Shown here: in pieces, positions 24,857-25,785 of the stretch
Numbering within the stretch: the first letter of the stretch is position 1
How the letters are laid out: each line of letters opens with the position of its first letter
DNA from: a virus
Reading direction: 5' to 3' (one strand)
Length of the DNA stretch: 25,785 nucleotides
IMG/VR virus record: IMGVR_UViG_3300043468_000282
Span: 1 to 25,785 of that record
Position numbers and translations under genes: made by a program
Notes under the pieces: model-generated
Database searches by the model: none
What the model saw: only the letters and a program-made list of their open reading frames with translations
What the model was told of the DNA's origin: nothing

Positions 24857-25785
24857 ACTATTTCCATTCCGTCTAGTACATCTGATAAGTTTTGTGGCAT
24901 CCTTGGAGGCCTTATCATGTTTGTAGATATTGTATCTTCTTCTTCTCTATCCCACTTTAAAGAATCATAAGTGTGTATATCTATTGTTTCGTTATTTTGA
25001 GGTCTACTTCTGCTTATAGCATTATAAACAGAACCGCAAACTGCATCCGCCAAGTCCTTCGATCCTTTTCGTGGGTGATCAACTCTATCTCGCATAATTT
25101 TTAATTGAAGCAGTTCGTCTACCAGAAGTTTAATTGCTGGTCCACTAAGTCTATCTTCTGCTACTACCATAGCCATATCGTCATAATGTTTTTTGGCTAC
25201 AGATAAAGTTTCTGTGTTAATTCCGTATTGTTTTAATTGTTGCATCATATCATGAGAGTTCCATCTATCAAAAGTACAAACTCTTATTTTAAATCCTTTA
25301 GTCCTAAGAGACAAAATATAATCTTTAACTTCAGTAAAATCTACAGACTTGTCTGGCGTAGGCGTCCAGTATCTTACCGCATCTATCTCTACAATTGGTG
25401 CTGGCTGAGAGTATGTATCAGTTACCTTTACGTTAACCCACTTTTGAACATGTGCCATAGCAACTGCACAATGGTCATGTTTTTGTGCAAGGTCTACGTG
25501 AAGGAAGTATTCTTTATCTGGATCTGGTGCAAACCACTCTTCAAATCTTCCAAAATTATCTACGGCTAAAGCCATATTGCTAAAAGCTTTTTCAATCTTC
25601 TCCCTTGATTTAAAAAAGGCATCAATTGCTTCAGAAGGCATACATGCAAATCTCCCTAAAGCATCTGGAGCATTTTTATAAAATGCTACTTTAAAATCAT
25701 CTATACTTCTTGTTGGATTTATTTCCCATGTAGGCCTTCTTAGTGCGTACATTCTTGGATACTTGTATGAAAGTATATGATCTTC
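24853..25785 (-). CDS. terL: Terminase large subunit, C-terminal part (cut by window edge)
   Basis: 310 codons are visible; the frame stays open to the window edge, so the start and ATPase motifs are outside. The nuclease domain is present: FLHVDLAQKHDH (first Asp, Asp87 counting from Met 25752), CTFDRWNSHDMM (second Asp region), and KGSKDLADAVCGSVYNA (third Asp pair). It cuts concatemeric DNA and, with the missing N-terminal motor, packages it into the prohead. The order of acidic motifs fits the RNase-H-like nuclease of TerL. Confidence 0.85.
   Translation of the reverse strand, partial: EDHILSYKYPRMYALRRPTWEINPTRSIDDFKVAFYKNAPDALGRFACMPSEAIDAFFKSREKIEKAFSNMALAVDNFGRFEEWFAPDPDKEYFLHVDLAQKHDHCAVAMAHVQKWVNVKVTDTYSQPAPIVEIDAVRYWTPTPDKSVDFTEVKDYILSLRTKGFKIRVCTFDRWNSHDMMQQLKQYGINTETLSVAKKHYDDMAMVVAEDRLSGPAIKLLVDELLQLKIMRDRVDHPRKGSKDLADAVCGSVYNAISRSRPQNNETIDIHTYDSLKWDREEEDTISTNMIRPPRMPQNLSDVLDGMEIV

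Overview
The window looks like part of a low-GC tailed bacteriophage genome that infects an actinobacterium. Actinobacterial markers are a WhiB protein, a DUF7455-type zinc protein, an Lsr2-C-terminus-like mini protein, leaderless promoter layouts, and eight promoters of the RecA-NDp/PafBC type. A terminase large subunit, holin-like protein, CHAP lysin and two phage-borne tRNAs mark it as phage. An S-layer-like secreted protein resembles those of low-GC freshwater actinobacteria (acI/Nanopelagicales). That host is an inference, not a proof.

Right-pointing arm (1-8045, + strand). About twenty small genes, mostly unrecognised, sit in short overlapping groups. The named ones are DUF932 (TIGR03299-like), a YubB/Api92-like ferredoxin-fold protein, a DUF7455-like zinc protein and an Lsr2-like mini protein. 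Eight promoters fit TTGTCAGTG or ATGTCAGAC, then 8 bases, then TATAAT. This is the layout of the mycobacterial RecA-NDp DNA-damage promoter. Intergenic stretches carry tRNA-Asp (GTC), a promoter-to-terminator structured element (about 4429-4578), a GC-rich hairpin island with two DnaA-box-like sequences, and two copies of a 45-50 bp repeat.

Convergence zone (7982-8505). An AT-rich gap of more than 500 bp holds a terminator fused to DnaA-box-like sequences, three more repeat copies and several inverted repeats. It is a candidate origin or control region.

Left-pointing arm (8506-25785, - strand). Read from right to left: terminase (cut by the window edge), zinc protein, tRNA with anticodon CAT, winged-helix-like protein, Hsp20, a structured leader, a staphylococcal-type nuclease, an FmdB-like zinc ribbon, and an 839-residue exported repeat protein. 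Then come a membrane protein, lipoprotein, holin-like protein, CHAP lysin, a phage structural-type protein, WhiB, a coiled-coil membrane protein, a proteasome-like Ntn hydrolase, an exported subtilase, a pyrimidine-dimer-glycosylase-like protein, thioredoxin, the S-layer-like protein, a histone-H1-like basic tail, many Cys-rich microproteins, GroES and an AdoMet-decarboxylase-like protein. Several genes here have sigma70-type promoters whose -10 lies only 6-7 bases from the start codon, so their mRNAs are probably leaderless.

The two arms therefore appear to use different promoter classes. A reasonable model is that the right-pointing arm answers to the host DNA-damage activator (early or stress-coupled control), while the left-pointing arm uses the housekeeping sigma factor and supplies packaging, lysis, host-surface and protein-quality-control functions.
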